Below the pieces are notes generated by a model. It made no database searches. It was not told the origin of the DNA and saw only the letters and a program-made list of their open reading frames with translations. A DNA stretch of 34,097 nt from Scleroderma bovista (Eukaryota; Basidiomycota; Agaricomycetes; Boletales; Sclerodermataceae): assembly GCA_037178675.1 (NCBI GenBank), contig JAYMGJ010000200.1, positions 1 to 34,097 on the forward strand, written 5' to 3'. Positions within the stretch are counted from its first letter, which is position 1, and the number at the start of each line of letters is the position of its first letter. A program made the translations under genes and the position numbers. Below are positions 1 through 10,100 of this stretch, one piece after another.

Positions 1-190
1 ACGGTGACAACAACAGTGATGACAACAATGTGGCCACCACCACACAGCAACAACAACAACAACAACGGGACGTGTGTGGCCAGTGCCACAACAACACGAC
101 ATCAATGACATCAACGGTGATGACATGGCCACCACCATGCAGTGACGAAGGACAGTGCCAGCACATGACAAGACAATGACAACAGTACAG
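1..190. repeat. triplet-rich low-complexity repeat
   Basis: The stretch is built from CAA and CCACCA triplets and short variants of GACATCAACGGTGATGACATGG. The same flavour on the opposite strand recurs at about 16600-17760 and 30060-31170. In the copy near 30 kb it forms the core of a hAT-like non-autonomous element next to GGGT-rich ends, and here too GGGT-rich sequence follows at 240-400. I infer that the window opens inside a related element, but no left end is present. Confidence 0.55.
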
Positions 191-239
191 CAATATTATG
201 TAGAATAGTTTACATATTGTTTGTATATACTTCGTAATT

Positions 240-465
240 TATGAGCTAGCATAAGGGTATACCCACAATGGGTATGTACCCATGCACCTGCTAATAGCAC
301 CCATGAAAAAATGCACCCATGGGTCTGTGGGTGTGGGTACTTGCAGGTGTGGGTGCAGGTCAGTGCTCTGATACCCATGGGTTGACCCATGCAGATCACT
401 ATGATGTAACACAGGTTGGGCCCAGGTTAGATTTTGTCACCCTGTGATATGGGTGGGCTATTGTA
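240..465. repeat. GGGT/ACCC-rich terminal repeat, probable hAT-like element end
   Basis: Dense runs of GGGT and ACCC with ACCCATGGGT palindromes are visible (for example near 370-385). The same composition marks both ends of the hAT-like element at 29851-31472. On the minus strand the outer edge reads TAGCCCACCCATATCACAGG, loosely like that element's TAGGGAATGGCACAGG end. No target duplication can be tested because the other end lies outside the window. Confidence 0.45.
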
Positions 466-466
466 C

Positions 467-475
467 TTTTTTTTT
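467..475 (-). other. LINE poly(A) tail
   Basis: Nine consecutive T on the plus strand, that is a poly(A) on the element's own strand. It lies just past a conserved-looking 3' end that includes a GGGGTGCTACCCCC palindrome near 500-513. Confidence 0.65.
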
Positions 476-1198
476 AAATGTTGAATTATAGTGCTTCAGG
501 GGGTAGCACCCCATTTTGCACTCTACTAGTGGTATTATGTATGTCTAAGGCCCCCTGTGGCCTGGCTCTTCCCCTGACACATGAATGCCCCCCTGGCCAG
601 GACTGTAAGGTTCCCCAAGGGTCCGCCACATTCCTGCCGCACATTTTAGTCGTGCTGTCTGATGAGGTGGGGGAGAGTTTGTGATCTGTCTGTCTGGGGT
701 TCTGTACAGACACGGTCCTGGCTGCTCGGTAATGAGTTGGCAGAACCAAGAGGGAATCAAGTGTACTACTTCCGAGCTTCCTGTGGCCGATTAAGGCTGT
801 CTCCGCATGTGTGCCAGCAGGCATAAGCTTGGTGCTGGCATCATGGTGTGGTGTGCCAGTAGGTTGCAGATGAATGGATGCACAGTGATACACCGGTCTT
901 GACACGTGGTGGCGCATCCCTCTTGGGTGGGTCAGGTTGGGTGGGGGTCCACAACACTTGTGCCATCATTGGATAGAGACGTTCAAGTCCCATTGTTCTT
1001 CGTTGTGATTTACTGTAGCTTGATGTCTTTCTCCCGTGCGAGTGGAATCTGGCTGTGGTGTTCATCTGTTGCACCTGTGAGGTCTACATCAGAGTGAAGT
1101 TATGCTGAGGGTAGATATCACTAAGTGAGGGAGGGGATCTGGGCATGGGTTGAGTTGATGGCATGCAGCATGTTGCATATGGCATGTTGTTGTCTTCA

Positions 1199-2798
1199 TT
1201 ACGTTCTGTGCTGTTCTGTGGGTTTGAGCTGTCTAGGGTTGCTGCTTTTTGAGGAGGTAGGGATGTCGCTGAATACTGGGTGTAAACATTTTGTGTTGTC
1301 TATATATCTGAACAGCACTTGTTGTGCGGTTTGCTCGGATAAGAGGTGGGAGGTTGACAGTGCATTTTGACCTAGCTTATGTTGAAGTATGTGCCGTTCC
1401 CTGTCATATCTGGGGCAGTCAAATAAGTAGTGATGAACTGTTTCAATTTGATTATCACCACAGCATAGGAATGAGTTTGGCGTTTTCAAGGGGTCTAGTG
1501 CTTTGATATGGGGGTGTTGGGGAGATTTATTCCACTCCTTGTGCCATCTTTTTTGGATTTGGCTCTCGTGAGTCTGTTTGACTGCAGATGTGCTTACGTG
1601 CACTACTCGCTGGTTTCTTCCACGCCTTTGGGGATCCTTGATCCATTTCATCTGGGTAATGGAGTCAGGAGGAATGTCGTTGGTTTTTTCTATGTCTCGT
1701 AGCATTTGTTTGTCTTCTACTCTTGCCATGGTTGGAACAAATGAGACCAAGATGTTGTACGTTCTATCTTTTACGTGTGCGTTTCCTCCTAGGCTTTCTG
1801 TTAGTATCATCTTTCTTATTGGATCTCTTACCCAAACTGTGGCTTCTGCTGATGCCATTTCGATGATGTAGCCGCTGTTATGCAGGTGTATGATGGCCTT
1901 GGCCTGTAGGGTGGGTCCACTTGGGTCCTGTAGGTTCGTTAGCACCTTCTGAATCAGGGTGATTACTTTGTTACGTGGTGTCTCCTTGTTAATGGTAGGA
2001 TGATCTGGGCCGATGTCTAACAGGATTTGCCTTTCTTTTATGGCTGCATTTGCTCTGGTGGCATCAGGGCAATGGGTATGTGCTGTCAGGTCAGGTCTAC
2101 TGGGTGGCGTTTTTGTGATTAGTGCATTTTGGTACAGGGTGGAGGGGTGATCTTGCTGGGGTGATGAGGCAGGAGTAGCAGTGATGGCTTCTTTGATCTG
2201 GTTTGGAAGTCCTGTTAGCTCATCTGCTGTGTCACTGATGTACAGTGCTAGCTATGCAGCTCATTTCTCGTTTCCTCTATTGTTCTGGCGAGGGCCTCTG
2301 CTGACGTCTTGTTGGTCTCCGTTGTTGTGCAGATTTCTTCCATGCATTCTTTCAGGGAATTGATCTGATGTTTGAGGGTGATGGATAATGTGTTGACTTG
2401 GGAAGAGGAGTTGGGGGGTGGGGATAGGGAGGGCCAGATGGTAATGAATCAATCAGGATGGCTACTGAACGGATGGCATCTGCTGCGATTGCTGTGATGC
2501 CTGGGGCTGTGTGGACAACATTGAGCAGGGCCAGGCACAGAGAGGAGTGGTTGGGGTCATGGCCCTCTTTGATGAGACCATGTTCAGTTAGGTGCTTCTT
2601 TGCTTGGGCCACAGAGGTTATCGAGGAGGCAATAGAGGGGTGATTGAGTAGATCTTCTTTGGTTTTGTCTGTCATTAACTTTCCATATATTGCGGTCTGT
2701 CTTCTAGTGTTCACCATCGTGCGGGGATGGGGGATGGTAGCTGAGGGGGTTGCTGCTGGGGGAGGGTTGCCCATTGGCCCATTATCACTACCACTCAT
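1199..2798 (-). pseudogene. LINE ORF1 fused to ORF2 C-terminal tail, frameshifted
   Basis: The reading starts MSGSDNGPMG at 2798 and contains the ORF1 motif NTRRQTAIYGKLM. It shifts frame near the C-rich run at about 2410-2430 (continuing as QINSLKECMEEICTTTE, probably coiled coil) and again near 2255. The third frame stays open from about 2250 to 1199. Its first part is the ORF1 nucleic-acid-binding region (WVRDPIRKM, DRTYNILVSFVP, MKWIKDPQRRGRNQ). Immediately after VVHV near 1600 it becomes the C-terminal tail of a LINE ORF2 behind RNase H: RWHKEWNKSP, then the zinc-knuckle-like CCGDNQIETVHHYLFDC and YRYID-type ending. The ORF1-to-ORF2 jump is an internal deletion of several kilobases. Expected residues just before the CC motif are also missing, so a second small deletion is likely. 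Confidence 0.75.
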
Positions 2799-2996
2799 AG
2801 CTGAAGCGATTGTGGGGTTATGGCGGGCTAGTCTATTGAAGATATGGAACAGGGCAAGTCTGAAGGGGGGTTGGCAAGTGATGCCTAGGTCAGTGTTGGG
2901 GGATGAAGTTGCTGGATCTAATTGCTGGGTAGCGAGTGTATATGCTTCAGTAGACTAAAGCCTATAGTAAGTTGCTTCTTTTAATGTCGGACCTGG

Positions 2997-3424
2997 TGTT
3001 GACAGGCTTTGCTCAGTGATACTGCTGTTCAGATTTCGGGGTCCTGAACGGGGTGCCAACTGGAGCCGAGTCAAGAAGTGATTTATTATGATTATGCTGT
3101 TTAAGGGAGTGGATAAAGGTGTAATCACTGTTGTAAATTAACCAGCATGCGTTACTAGGTACTTAGGTGCATGACCATGCGGCTTACATAAGCCCTTTGA
3201 GCATACATACACAGTAGTATTTTCCTATTAGTCCCTCAGTAGCTTCAACATCTACTGAGGGTAAGTAGTCCTTTACACATTCCTTTTACACATACTCACT
3301 TGTAGTAGTTACTACAGGCACTACTCTAATTCAGTAGCTTGAACATCTACTGAGGTTACTACAGGGTTACCAACTTCCTACCACAGCTTCTGTCCTTTAG
3401 GTCCACTGTAGCAGCCCCCCAACA
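2997..3424 (+). mobile_element. Ty1/copia 5' LTR
   Basis: The segment begins TGTTG and ends CAACA, a perfect 5-bp inverted terminus, and a primer-binding site lies 14 bp downstream, followed by a copia-type gag. Inside it, TCAGTAGCTT...CTACTGAGG motifs occur twice (about 3236-3260 and 3331-3355). A related pattern sits near 33652-33682. Length is 428 bp. The start is set by the TGTTG/CAACA pairing and could shift by a few bases. Confidence 0.65.
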
Positions 3425-3438
3425 CACTTTTTTCAAGA

Positions 3439-3453
3439 GGTTATGAGCCCTGC
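3439..3453 (+). other. copia primer-binding site, half-tRNA (initiator Met) type
   Basis: GGTTATGAGCCCTGC is the reverse complement of the anticodon stem-loop region of eukaryotic initiator tRNA-Met (GCAGGGCTCATAACC, anticodon CAU). Drosophila copia and some related elements prime from the inner part of this tRNA rather than its 3' end. The tRNA comparison is from general knowledge and was not computed. Confidence 0.7.
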
Positions 3454-3521
3454 TCTTGCCTGAAGGAAGAAGCAGCTTGTGGAAAACAGGATTTACTCAT
3501 ACCTCGAAAGTATCAAGTGAA

Positions 3522-4498
3522 ATGGTCCTCAAACTCCCTGAACTCATGTGAGAAAATCAAAACTGGAAAGTTTACCATGCGCATATCCTCAATAGCGCAG
3601 CTGTGGAAGGTGTAGTCAGCCACCTCGCAGGTGCAGCACCAAAACCAGTCGATTCCTGCGAACTCAAAGCTTGGAACTCATCTAATGCAGTGGCAAAATT
3701 TATTATACTTGAAGTGATTACAGATTCTCTTCTTGAGTGACTCGTGCACCATGAGCTCGCCCACTCCCTCTACAGCCACCTCGCAGCCATTTTTGGTGAC
3801 AATGAACCCATAGCCCTTGAGCCGCCAGCAGAACGGAGTGACCAAGACGAGCCTCTCTGAGAGGACTCGCACCTCAAGTTGGACAGCGCTGACTCAGCAC
3901 GCACCGCGAATACAGTCGAAGGAAAAGATGTTGAAAGAGCTGGTGCAGCCACGCGCATTGTGCACGACACAAATTGTGACGAAGACCATAGTAGTTGTCC
4001 GTCCGAGCTCAAAACAACAAAATTCTACGACGAAAAGCCCAGCAGCATCACGCCAGCTGGTATCCCCATTATCCCCAGTACTCTGAGTACAAACAATACA
4101 CTAATCTACCCTAAAGTCCTGGGACATCTGCCAAACATGCCAGATGGAATCATGTTGAGGGGAGACATCCAGGAGATGGCCGAGAGCGGACAGCAGTGGC
4201 AGTGCACCACACACGAGGTGAATCAGAACAACAGAACGGCCTCGCCAGCCCCCAATTTGGCAGACAGGACATCCGAGATGACAATGGGCGACGACCCCAT
4301 TCCATCCTCACGAACATGACCTAAAAATGCTGTGAAACATCAGCATAAGTCTATTCGATACATACCTCTGCCAATCGGACGTGTGAACGCCATCGCGCAG
4401 CGCTCGGACAGGCACCCGAAGCCCAGAATTCACTTACCCAGACAGCATAGACAGCCACTCGAAGGGGAGAGGCATGTCTGTGCCACAAACAGCGACAC
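3522..4498 (+). pseudogene. Ty1/copia gag (UBN2-type), four in-frame TGA stops, truncated
   Basis: A single frame runs from ATG 3522 to 4498, broken only by TGA codons at 3549, 3738, 3858 and 4317. The sequence is typical copia Gag: NWKVYHAHILNSAAVEG, then AWNSSNAVAKFIILEVIT, then LVHHELAHSLYSHLAAIFGD, followed by a Pro/Ser/Thr-rich C-terminal part. Gag forms the virus-like particle of the retrotransposon. It lies about 70 bp after the primer-binding site. Protease, integrase and reverse transcriptase are not found, because a gypsy LTR starts at 4499 inside this frame. Each stop sits where an Arg (CGA) codon would fit, suggesting C-to-T decay. The domain call is by pattern; confidence is high for copia gag and lower for the exact start. 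Confidence 0.75.
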
Positions 4499-5115
4499 TG
4501 TCAAGTCCGGGTCTACTCCGGTAGGGGGTCCGGTCAGGTCTGGACGGAAACGGACGAAGGGAGAGGGCAGAGGGCTGGACAAGAGATTAGTCCGGCCGGA
4601 GTTGGTGACCATTTGGATTCAACGACTAAGGACAACGAGCGTTGATCCCTTGCGTAGGTTCTGGTCAAGAAGGGGAGACGGAGATGGAGACGGACAAGAT
4701 CAGGAGTAGAGACTATGGTTGATTTCAGACTGAGGTATACAGAATAAACTACGGAGTACTTATACTAAGTAGAAACTAGGGTTGAGTACATACAGTGACA
4801 AGTAAACAACCTAATAGCGGACAAGGAATGACCGGAGTTAGGACTAGGTCAGGTCCGGTGAAAATAAAGTCAGGTCTGGTGAAAATGCTACAAGGTATAG
4901 GATATATCAAGTTCACGGAGAACTCACGTCAAGGCAGGGTAGACGGCAAGGTGTGGTAACGAGCGAATGGAGCATAGACCAAGGATCGTAGTTAGCGGAA
5001 GCATATCTGCGTGACTGTGACTGGAGTAAGTGACTGAGCGACCGGAGTTGAGCTGCAGAGCTGCGATGCGACCAGAGTAACTGGATAAGTCCCGGAGTTG
5101 GTCATGGTCGTAACA
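4499..5115 (-). mobile_element. Ty3/gypsy 3' LTR (minus orientation) inserted in copia gag
   Basis: The segment runs TGTCA...TAACA on the plus strand (TGTTA...TGACA on its own strand), 617 bp. A polypurine tract lies directly before it in its own orientation (5118-5129), which marks it as the 3' LTR with the element body toward higher coordinates. It interrupts the copia gag frame at 4498/4499; the expected 5-bp duplication would be GACAC, whose partner is not visible. It shares long blocks with the LTR pieces at 29685-31714 (opposite orientation) and shorter blocks, such as GTGACAAGTAAAC, with the solo LTR at 24921-26121. Confidence 0.75.
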
Positions 5116-5117
5116 GT

Positions 5118-5129
5118 ATCCCCCCTTTA
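5118..5129 (-). other. gypsy polypurine tract
   Basis: On the minus strand TAAAGGGGGGAT precedes the LTR start TGTTAC with only AC between them. This is the usual position of the plus-strand primer in LTR retrotransposons. It fixes the orientation of the LTR at 4499-5115. Confidence 0.7.
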
Positions 5130-5921
5130 GGGGCCGAGCCCATGAGGCCCCAATGAGGCTGTCGTGTGGTCGCCTAAAACAATGCGGAGTCCGGAGTGAT
5201 TATCTGAGTACAAATTGCAGATCTATAAAGATCAGACCGGTTTGCTTTTGCCCCCAGTTTGAGCAGGCGGAGGAGGCTGCCAAACAGAGGGCAGTGGGGG
5301 TAGCTGCCAAACAGAAAACGACGGCGCAAGATACGTTGAAGAAGAGAGCGAGGGAGGAACTGGAGGCAGGTCCGGTTGGAGAAGTCCAGTGTCACGCACC
5401 AAACAGGTTTGGTACAGTGAACATGGAAGATAATGCCTATATTGAATGATCCTTATGCAAAGGATAAGCATGACGGACCCTCATCATAGCCATCTATCGC
5501 ACAAGAAGACTATCCTGATGCGAGAGACGAATGCCAATGCAGACAGTCATCTATCGCACGAGGACCGCCAACAAGCAGAAGAAACTGAAGGAATAACGTC
5601 AATTGTGGTATGAGAAAGGAATGCACACGTCTGCAGTCCAACTCCCATACCAGAACGATCAAAGAAGCCAAAGAATTGATGGAGAAATGAAGGAGAAAGA
5701 GAAGAAATGATTTTTAGCGCCCAAATGTCATTTTTAGGCACCCAGTGCCGGCATTCCGATATTTTGAATAGCTCTGTCGTTTCTGAAGCTATCAGGCACG
5801 TGACTATACCGTCAGAGAGCCTAGAGCGTGGTCTATTTGCCTGTCAAGTTCCGACGCAAATCCGTTCATTTCCCACGGAGATATTCCCCCCGCAATCCAG
5901 ACGTTCACTTCATCGCTCACT
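5130..5921. other. 3' internal remnant of the gypsy element and unassigned DNA
   Basis: No integrase, reverse transcriptase or chromodomain could be read on either strand. Plus-strand open stretches include a charged segment (EQAEEAAKQRAVG...LKKRAREELEAG, about 5257-5376), and CATCTATCGCAC occurs as a direct repeat at about 5490 and 5549. Neither identifies a gene. The part nearest 5130 should be the 3' end of the minus-strand gypsy element; where it ends is not clear. Confidence 0.4.
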
Positions 5922-6566
5922 ATGGAGTCTGTATTTTCTCTGGATCATTTCTCCGCTATTGCTGCAGATCTCCACTAAGTCCTGCTCTTAGGACAGCCTC
6001 TCCCAGAGTTCCCATGCACTGCCTGGCACATATCTTCCCAGCCTGCTCCCTCAGTCCCTCTCGTTCTCGGTCAGCACGTTCTCCTTGTCAGTCCTGTGTC
6101 AAGGACGTACTTTGGTCATCTTAGGTCTATTGTCAAGCTTGAGAAGTCTTCTCTGGTCGTCTCTGTGTCCCCTGAGCCCTCAGCCTATGGTCCCTTCCTC
6201 CCAGATACTTGCCATGTCCATCTTCCTCTGTCATTCGTCTCGCTTCCCTGGATGCATCGAATTCAATACTCTATCCGCTTCCCTACTTTCAGACGACGTC
6301 CCCCAGCACCATGACAGTTATTCCCCCCACTTTATTGTGCTATTAGGAAGAAGAACCCTCTCTCGTTCTTTCCCAGAAGAGAGCTCGTCAAGGGAGCCCA
6401 TGGTTGCGCTTCAGCGGCACTAGAACACATGCACTATACCTTAGTGTATGCTGACCCCCCAAAAAGACCTCTGGACCCCTGGTACCCTTCTTGTGGCTGT
6501 TTTGTCTCGGATCAATCCCCCTATTTATCTCAGATCTTCCCCATTGTTGTCCCATCAAATTCCTGA
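5922..6566 (+). pseudogene. decayed unknown reading frame, two in-frame stops
   Basis: From ATG 5922 (MESVFSLDHFSAIAADLH) one frame continues to 6566, with only TAA at 5976 and TGA at 6312. Both can derive from C-to-T change (CAA, CGA). The middle part (LVLGQHVLLVSPVSRTYFG, EPSAYGPFLPDTC, IQYSIRFPTFRRRPP) is of normal composition and looks like a real protein. I do not recognise the family. It ends in or beside the LTR-like DNA that precedes the gypsy gag, so its 3' end may be lost. Confidence 0.4.
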
Positions 6567-6599
6567 TGGTACACAGCCCCCATCAAACTTCTTAGGCTG

Positions 6600-7204
6600 T
6601 GCATCAATGACTCCTTCTGCTGTGCAGTGACTCATCCCTTGCTTACTGATGCTCTCTTGTCATCAGTATTACTCTATCCCTTTCGCATTTTTGGTATATT
6701 ACTCAGCTGATGACTCACTCCCTTACCAATCAATCTTGTCATGCAGCTTACTCATTCCTGCTTATCCCTTGCTTACTGATCGCTTACAAACCCCTTACAA
6801 AGCTCTTACCAATCCCTTACCAATCCTTGACAAATTCTGCTTACTCCCTTCTCTTTTTGTACTTTAATGCTGTGCCCCCCCATGTATTTAAACCCCTGGG
6901 CTCAGCCCAGAAAAAAAGACCCAATTGCACAAAATTATCCCTCTCTCAGACTCTCTCAATCAGTATCCCTTCAGTCTTTGAGTCCTTGTAGGCTTCAGTG
7001 AAGGTCTAAAGGCTAATATTGTCAAGTTTATCCAAGTTATTCAAGATCTATTCTTTATACTAGGCTCAAGCGGAGTCTAGGCTTCATACCAGTCAATCTT
7101 CCTTGCCTCTGGACATCAGAGGCATCCCTGCCCCTTTGCTGCACCAATCTCTAGGTGTAGTATCACTGTTTCAGTCTCAGTCTACCCAATTCCCGCTTTG
7201 ACAC
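6600..7204 (+). mobile_element. probable Ty3/gypsy 5' LTR and leader (plus orientation), ends approximate
   Basis: The stretch is pyrimidine-rich with repeated CTTACCAATC/CTTACTGAT units (about 6630-6830). It carries a TATA-like TGTATTTAAAC at about 6891 followed by a short GC hairpin (GGGCTCAGCCC, about 6899-6909), as expected for a retrotransposon promoter. A gypsy gag follows. The left end is uncertain (a TGTATGCTGACCCCCC start at 6445 is possible but overlaps an open frame), and the right end near 7204 (TTTGACA) is a guess. No tRNA primer site was recognised. Confidence 0.45.
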
Positions 7205-7482
7205 TTCATAGGCTTTAGGAAGAGTCCAGACCCCTATCCCCTTTGTCTTCTATTACTCCTGTACCCCAGGAGTATCCTGCATCACCGTCTGCATCACCCT
7301 GTTGGTGTAGATCCCCTTCCCCCCTCCTCAGCACATCCTCTCTGGACACTGCGGAGGTAAACCACCACTCGCACATTTTTGTAGTCCTTTGTTGGTGTTG
7401 TGTTTGGGTTATTACTCCGACCCAAATCCACACTTTGACTCACATCTGGAGCCCACCACGAGGGGTGGTTATTTCTGGATAG

Positions 7483-8630
7483 GATTGCACTTATTCCTCC
7501 TCATCATCGCTATTACTGCTCCTTGGATCCCTCCCTGCTTCGTTGCTGTCATCCTCCTGGCCTCCTACTTCGCCCTCTTCATCTATAGGAACCCCTTTGA
7601 CTATCTCTGACTCCAACCTGACCTCTCTACCTGCTGGTCCATCATCTCCTCCTCGTACCCCCCCTATTTCCGCTATATCGCTCTCAAATAACTCTGTGCC
7701 TTCTTCCCTGTCTGGAACATCCTCATCCTCATCTATACCAACCCCTGAGTCCCTTCTTGGGTCGACTCTAGCCTCTACTGCCTCTGTTTCCATCCCCACT
7801 TCATCCGTTTCCCCACCTGCTGTTACTATGTCTGCACCCGCTACACTCCCATCCGTCCTTACTCTCCCTCTTCTTGGGATGAAGTCTGCCCCTGAACTCT
7901 TCAGAGGTGACCACTCTCAGATTAGGACCTTCCTAGACCACTATGAACGCCTCTGTGCCCTGCACAACGTTGTCGACGATCAGGAGAAGGTTGACTCTAT
8001 TCTCCGCTACTGCTCTACTAGAGTCCAAGAGATCATTGAAGGCATGACTCACTTCCATGTTCCCAACTGGGATGAGCTCAAGAACGACCTCCTGAAGCAC
8101 TTTGACGCTGATCTTTCTGATGAGAGATTTTATGAGCAAGATTTGAAGAACTTTGTCAAGGGTGCAATGCGTGCTCCCATCCTATCCCTCCATGACTTCA
8201 GAGCCTATAACAGAGACTTTATCCGTATTGGAGGATGGTTAAGGAACAAGGGAAAGATCACCAAAGAAGACTACAACCGCTACTTCTGGGCTGGACTACC
8301 CCTTTCCTTCTGTCTCAAAGTTGACTCTCGTCTTATCCTCAAAGACCCTGACTTGGATGTCTCTATCCCCTACTCCTACTCTGATGTCTGCAAGGCTGCC
8401 GAAGAACTCCTTCGTAGGGATCGCTTTGATGCTGAGTACTTGGAACGTCTTGGTGTTGAAGAGAAAGAGAATATTCCCCTTCCCCGCTCTGACCCCAGGT
8501 CTGATCCTGTTCGTCTGCTTATGTCTCCTCTGGATGCTAGGACCACTTTGCAAGGATTGGATAAAGCTGGAACCACTGCTCAGAAGCAGGATGAGGTGGA
8601 GAATCTCATCAAGATGTCTCAGATGAAGGA
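7483..8630 (+). pseudogene. Ty3/gypsy gag, truncated and fused to EPL1 remnant
   Basis: The frame is open from 7483 and has its first in-frame ATG at 7828; upstream codons are Ser/Pro/Thr-rich. The retrotransposon Gag domain follows: MKSAPELFRGDHSQIRTFLD (about 7879), the YERLCALHNVVDDQEKVDSI helix, WDELKNDLLKHFD, and KITKEDYNRYFWAGLP. It has no premature stop through about 8630, unlike the other element genes here. The expected Gag C-terminal part, zinc knuckle and pol are missing. Near 8630 the frame runs into codons that match EPL1 (MKPRTEAVG) and terminates at 8685. The element was therefore cut at its 3' side, by deletion or recombination, next to the host gene remnant. Confidence 0.8.
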
Positions 8631-9904
8631 GGACTTGGTGATGAAGCCCAGGACCGAAGCCGTTGGGTATGTCGAATCTCCCTGATCCAAGTCACCTGAT
8701 AACATCCTTTCAGTCGTCTACTGGGATTCAAGCTTCGTGCTAGGGATAACGATGTAGCATCGCCAATAGTAGCTATGGAAGCTGTTATCCGACCGAAGGA
8801 GCGACTCAGTCTTATTAATGTGGCCATGGAACGTGATCTTGTGCATCGCAAGGAGAGGGACCATGGCTACGAGGATGTCGTGGAGGTGTGTTTCACTTGC
8901 AATAACACCTCTTCAGGCGTTAATCTGTTCAATGCAGAATCCTTACCAACGGCCTACGCTACCATACCCTCGGCGCCACTGGAAACTCATTCCTACGTCC
9001 TCTCAGAGTACTCCATTGCCAGATGGCATGGCAGACACGTCTTGGCGGCATCTCGCTTGTCAAACGAGACGAAACACTTTGCACAAGCTTGGTATTCATG
9101 ATGATGACATCACATTGATGAGACGATGCCACAGTTTTGGTGTTCTCTTGAGGAGATATTCAATATTGCAGAGGATGAGGAAATGGCACGTCATCTTCAA
9201 GAACATTGGCGCTTTGACTAGGATGATAATCCCGCAGTGACTCCAGAGGGGTGGAGGAAAAGGACCATATGCTTGTGGATGACTATGACCCGAGGTATCT
9301 GCATCAAATGATGACATTACTCACTGAACAAGACCAGCAGCTTCATCAATAATGACACTATGATCTATGTTTTTCAAGGTGGCTGTCCGCATGCTGTCAC
9401 CCCATTTTGAATTGCTGCTACAGTGTCTGCCGGTTTGCAAAGACATGCAGAATGTCCAGCGTGGATTGACAAATGGCATCTCGCCCCTTACAGCCTTCTG
9501 ACAAATGCCTACCACTACCCTCCATCCCAAATGGCATACCGATATCCATTCAGAGACACATGAAGGGTATGCAACCTCCTGCCACCTTTCCTCATATGCG
9601 GATATCTAGTGGGAATATTCGCCCTCCTGCGACATCAAATTTGGCTCCTGTATTACCACCTCATCAATCATCTCATCAGTGGTCAAATGCAGACTCCTTA
9701 CCCACTCCCGCTTCCAGCGTGTTGCCTACTCTCCCCTTGTCTACAGACGGGAAATACAGTGAAGGCATTGTATATACCGAATGGCGCACCTGTCCTTAAT
9801 GGTCTGACCTCTTACAGAAGTACGCAGCAAACACCTGAGGTCAGCGCTCTGCCATGGCAACTGGGTTTCCTCCACAACTGAAAGCCGATATTCAGTAGCC
9901 TACC
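8630..9904 (+). pseudogene. EPL1: EPL1 (enhancer of polycomb-like) remnant, 5' portion
   Basis: EPL1 is the scaffold of the NuA4 histone acetyltransferase complex. Recognisable blocks in order: KPRTEAVG, a clean intron (GTATGT donor about 8669 to CAG about 8714), RLLGFKLRARDNDVASPI, RPKERLSLIN, RKERDHGYEDVVE (about 8848-8886), HDDDITLMRR, AEDEEMARHLQEHW (about 9160-9210), DYDPRYLHQMMTLLTEQDQ (about 9280-9335), then the Pro/Ser-rich region (RISSGNIRPPATSNLAPVLP; LPTPASSVLPTLP) and GFPPQLKADIQ at 9868-9897. Several frameshifts and in-frame stops (for example TAG about 9219 and 9898) show it is dead. The N-terminal EPcA domain is not in the window; a gypsy gag replaces it. The reading continues at 20647 after the large transposon. 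The assignment rests on remembered family features, not on a search. Confidence 0.7.
9901..9904. repeat. TACC target-site duplication, left copy
   Basis: TACC abuts the CACTG terminus at 9905; the identical TACC is at 20647-20650 directly after CAGTG. Removing the element and one TACC restores the EPL1 frame (IQ-stop-PTSIPLNGYH). Confidence 0.75.
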
Positions 9905-9922
9905 CACTGTGGGAAGTAAAGT
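9905..9922 (+). repeat. left terminal inverted repeat of the CACTA-like element
   Basis: CACTGTGGGAAGTAAAGT pairs with 20629-20646 with a single T/C mismatch at position 6. Similarity stops sharply after 18 bp. Confidence 0.8.
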
Positions 9923-9924
9923 TG

Positions 9925-10100
9925 CCAGTATTCAGTGATTGAATCACCACTTATCAATGTTGACCGCAGTACATATCAGTGACAAAGCACCAAAAATCAG
10001 CGTCCCCGAATGACACTGAGTGCTCATTTTCGCTATTGAAATTCAGCGTCTGAGTCAGCGTCCATGGCACTGATTTAAAGTGTCTTGGGCAATTATTATC
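9925..10100 (+). repeat. left subterminal motif cluster (TCAGCGTC / CACTGA)
   Basis: TCAGCGTC occurs three times at about 9997-10060 and CACTGA/TCAGTG several times between 9931 and 10075. The right subterminal region repeats the same words. Clustered subterminal motifs are the usual transposase-binding sites of CACTA-type elements; binding here is inferred. Confidence 0.6.

Larger units (their letters stand above)
467..2800 (-). mobile_element. internally deleted LINE (non-LTR retrotransposon)
   Basis: Minus-strand retroelement remnant. It starts with an ORF1 at 2798, shows ORF1 sequence down to about 1600, jumps to the extreme C-terminus of ORF2, and ends in a 3' untranslated region of about 720 bp closed by a poly(A) run (nine T on the plus strand at 467-475). 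No LTRs are seen. The reverse transcriptase and endonuclease are absent, so the copy cannot move by itself. I could not find a convincing target duplication, and the 5' end could extend a little beyond 2800. Confidence 0.75.

Noticed and set aside
486..917. 143-codon minus-strand frame
   Set aside because: It lies in the LINE 3' untranslated region between the ORF2 tail and the poly(A), with no motif.
467..2960. Target-site duplication around the LINE
   Set aside because: No convincing direct repeat was found beside the poly(A) and the 5' side.
6445..6600. TGTATGCTGACCCCCC as the start of the gypsy LTR
   Set aside because: An open frame from 5922 continues across it and no duplication is available to confirm it, so I left the LTR start approximate.
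7215..7433. Minus-strand frame and a plus-strand Ser/Pro frame upstream of gag (7243-7482)
   Set aside because: The plus frame is in phase with gag but separated by a TAG at 7480; it is probably leader sequence, not a separate gene.
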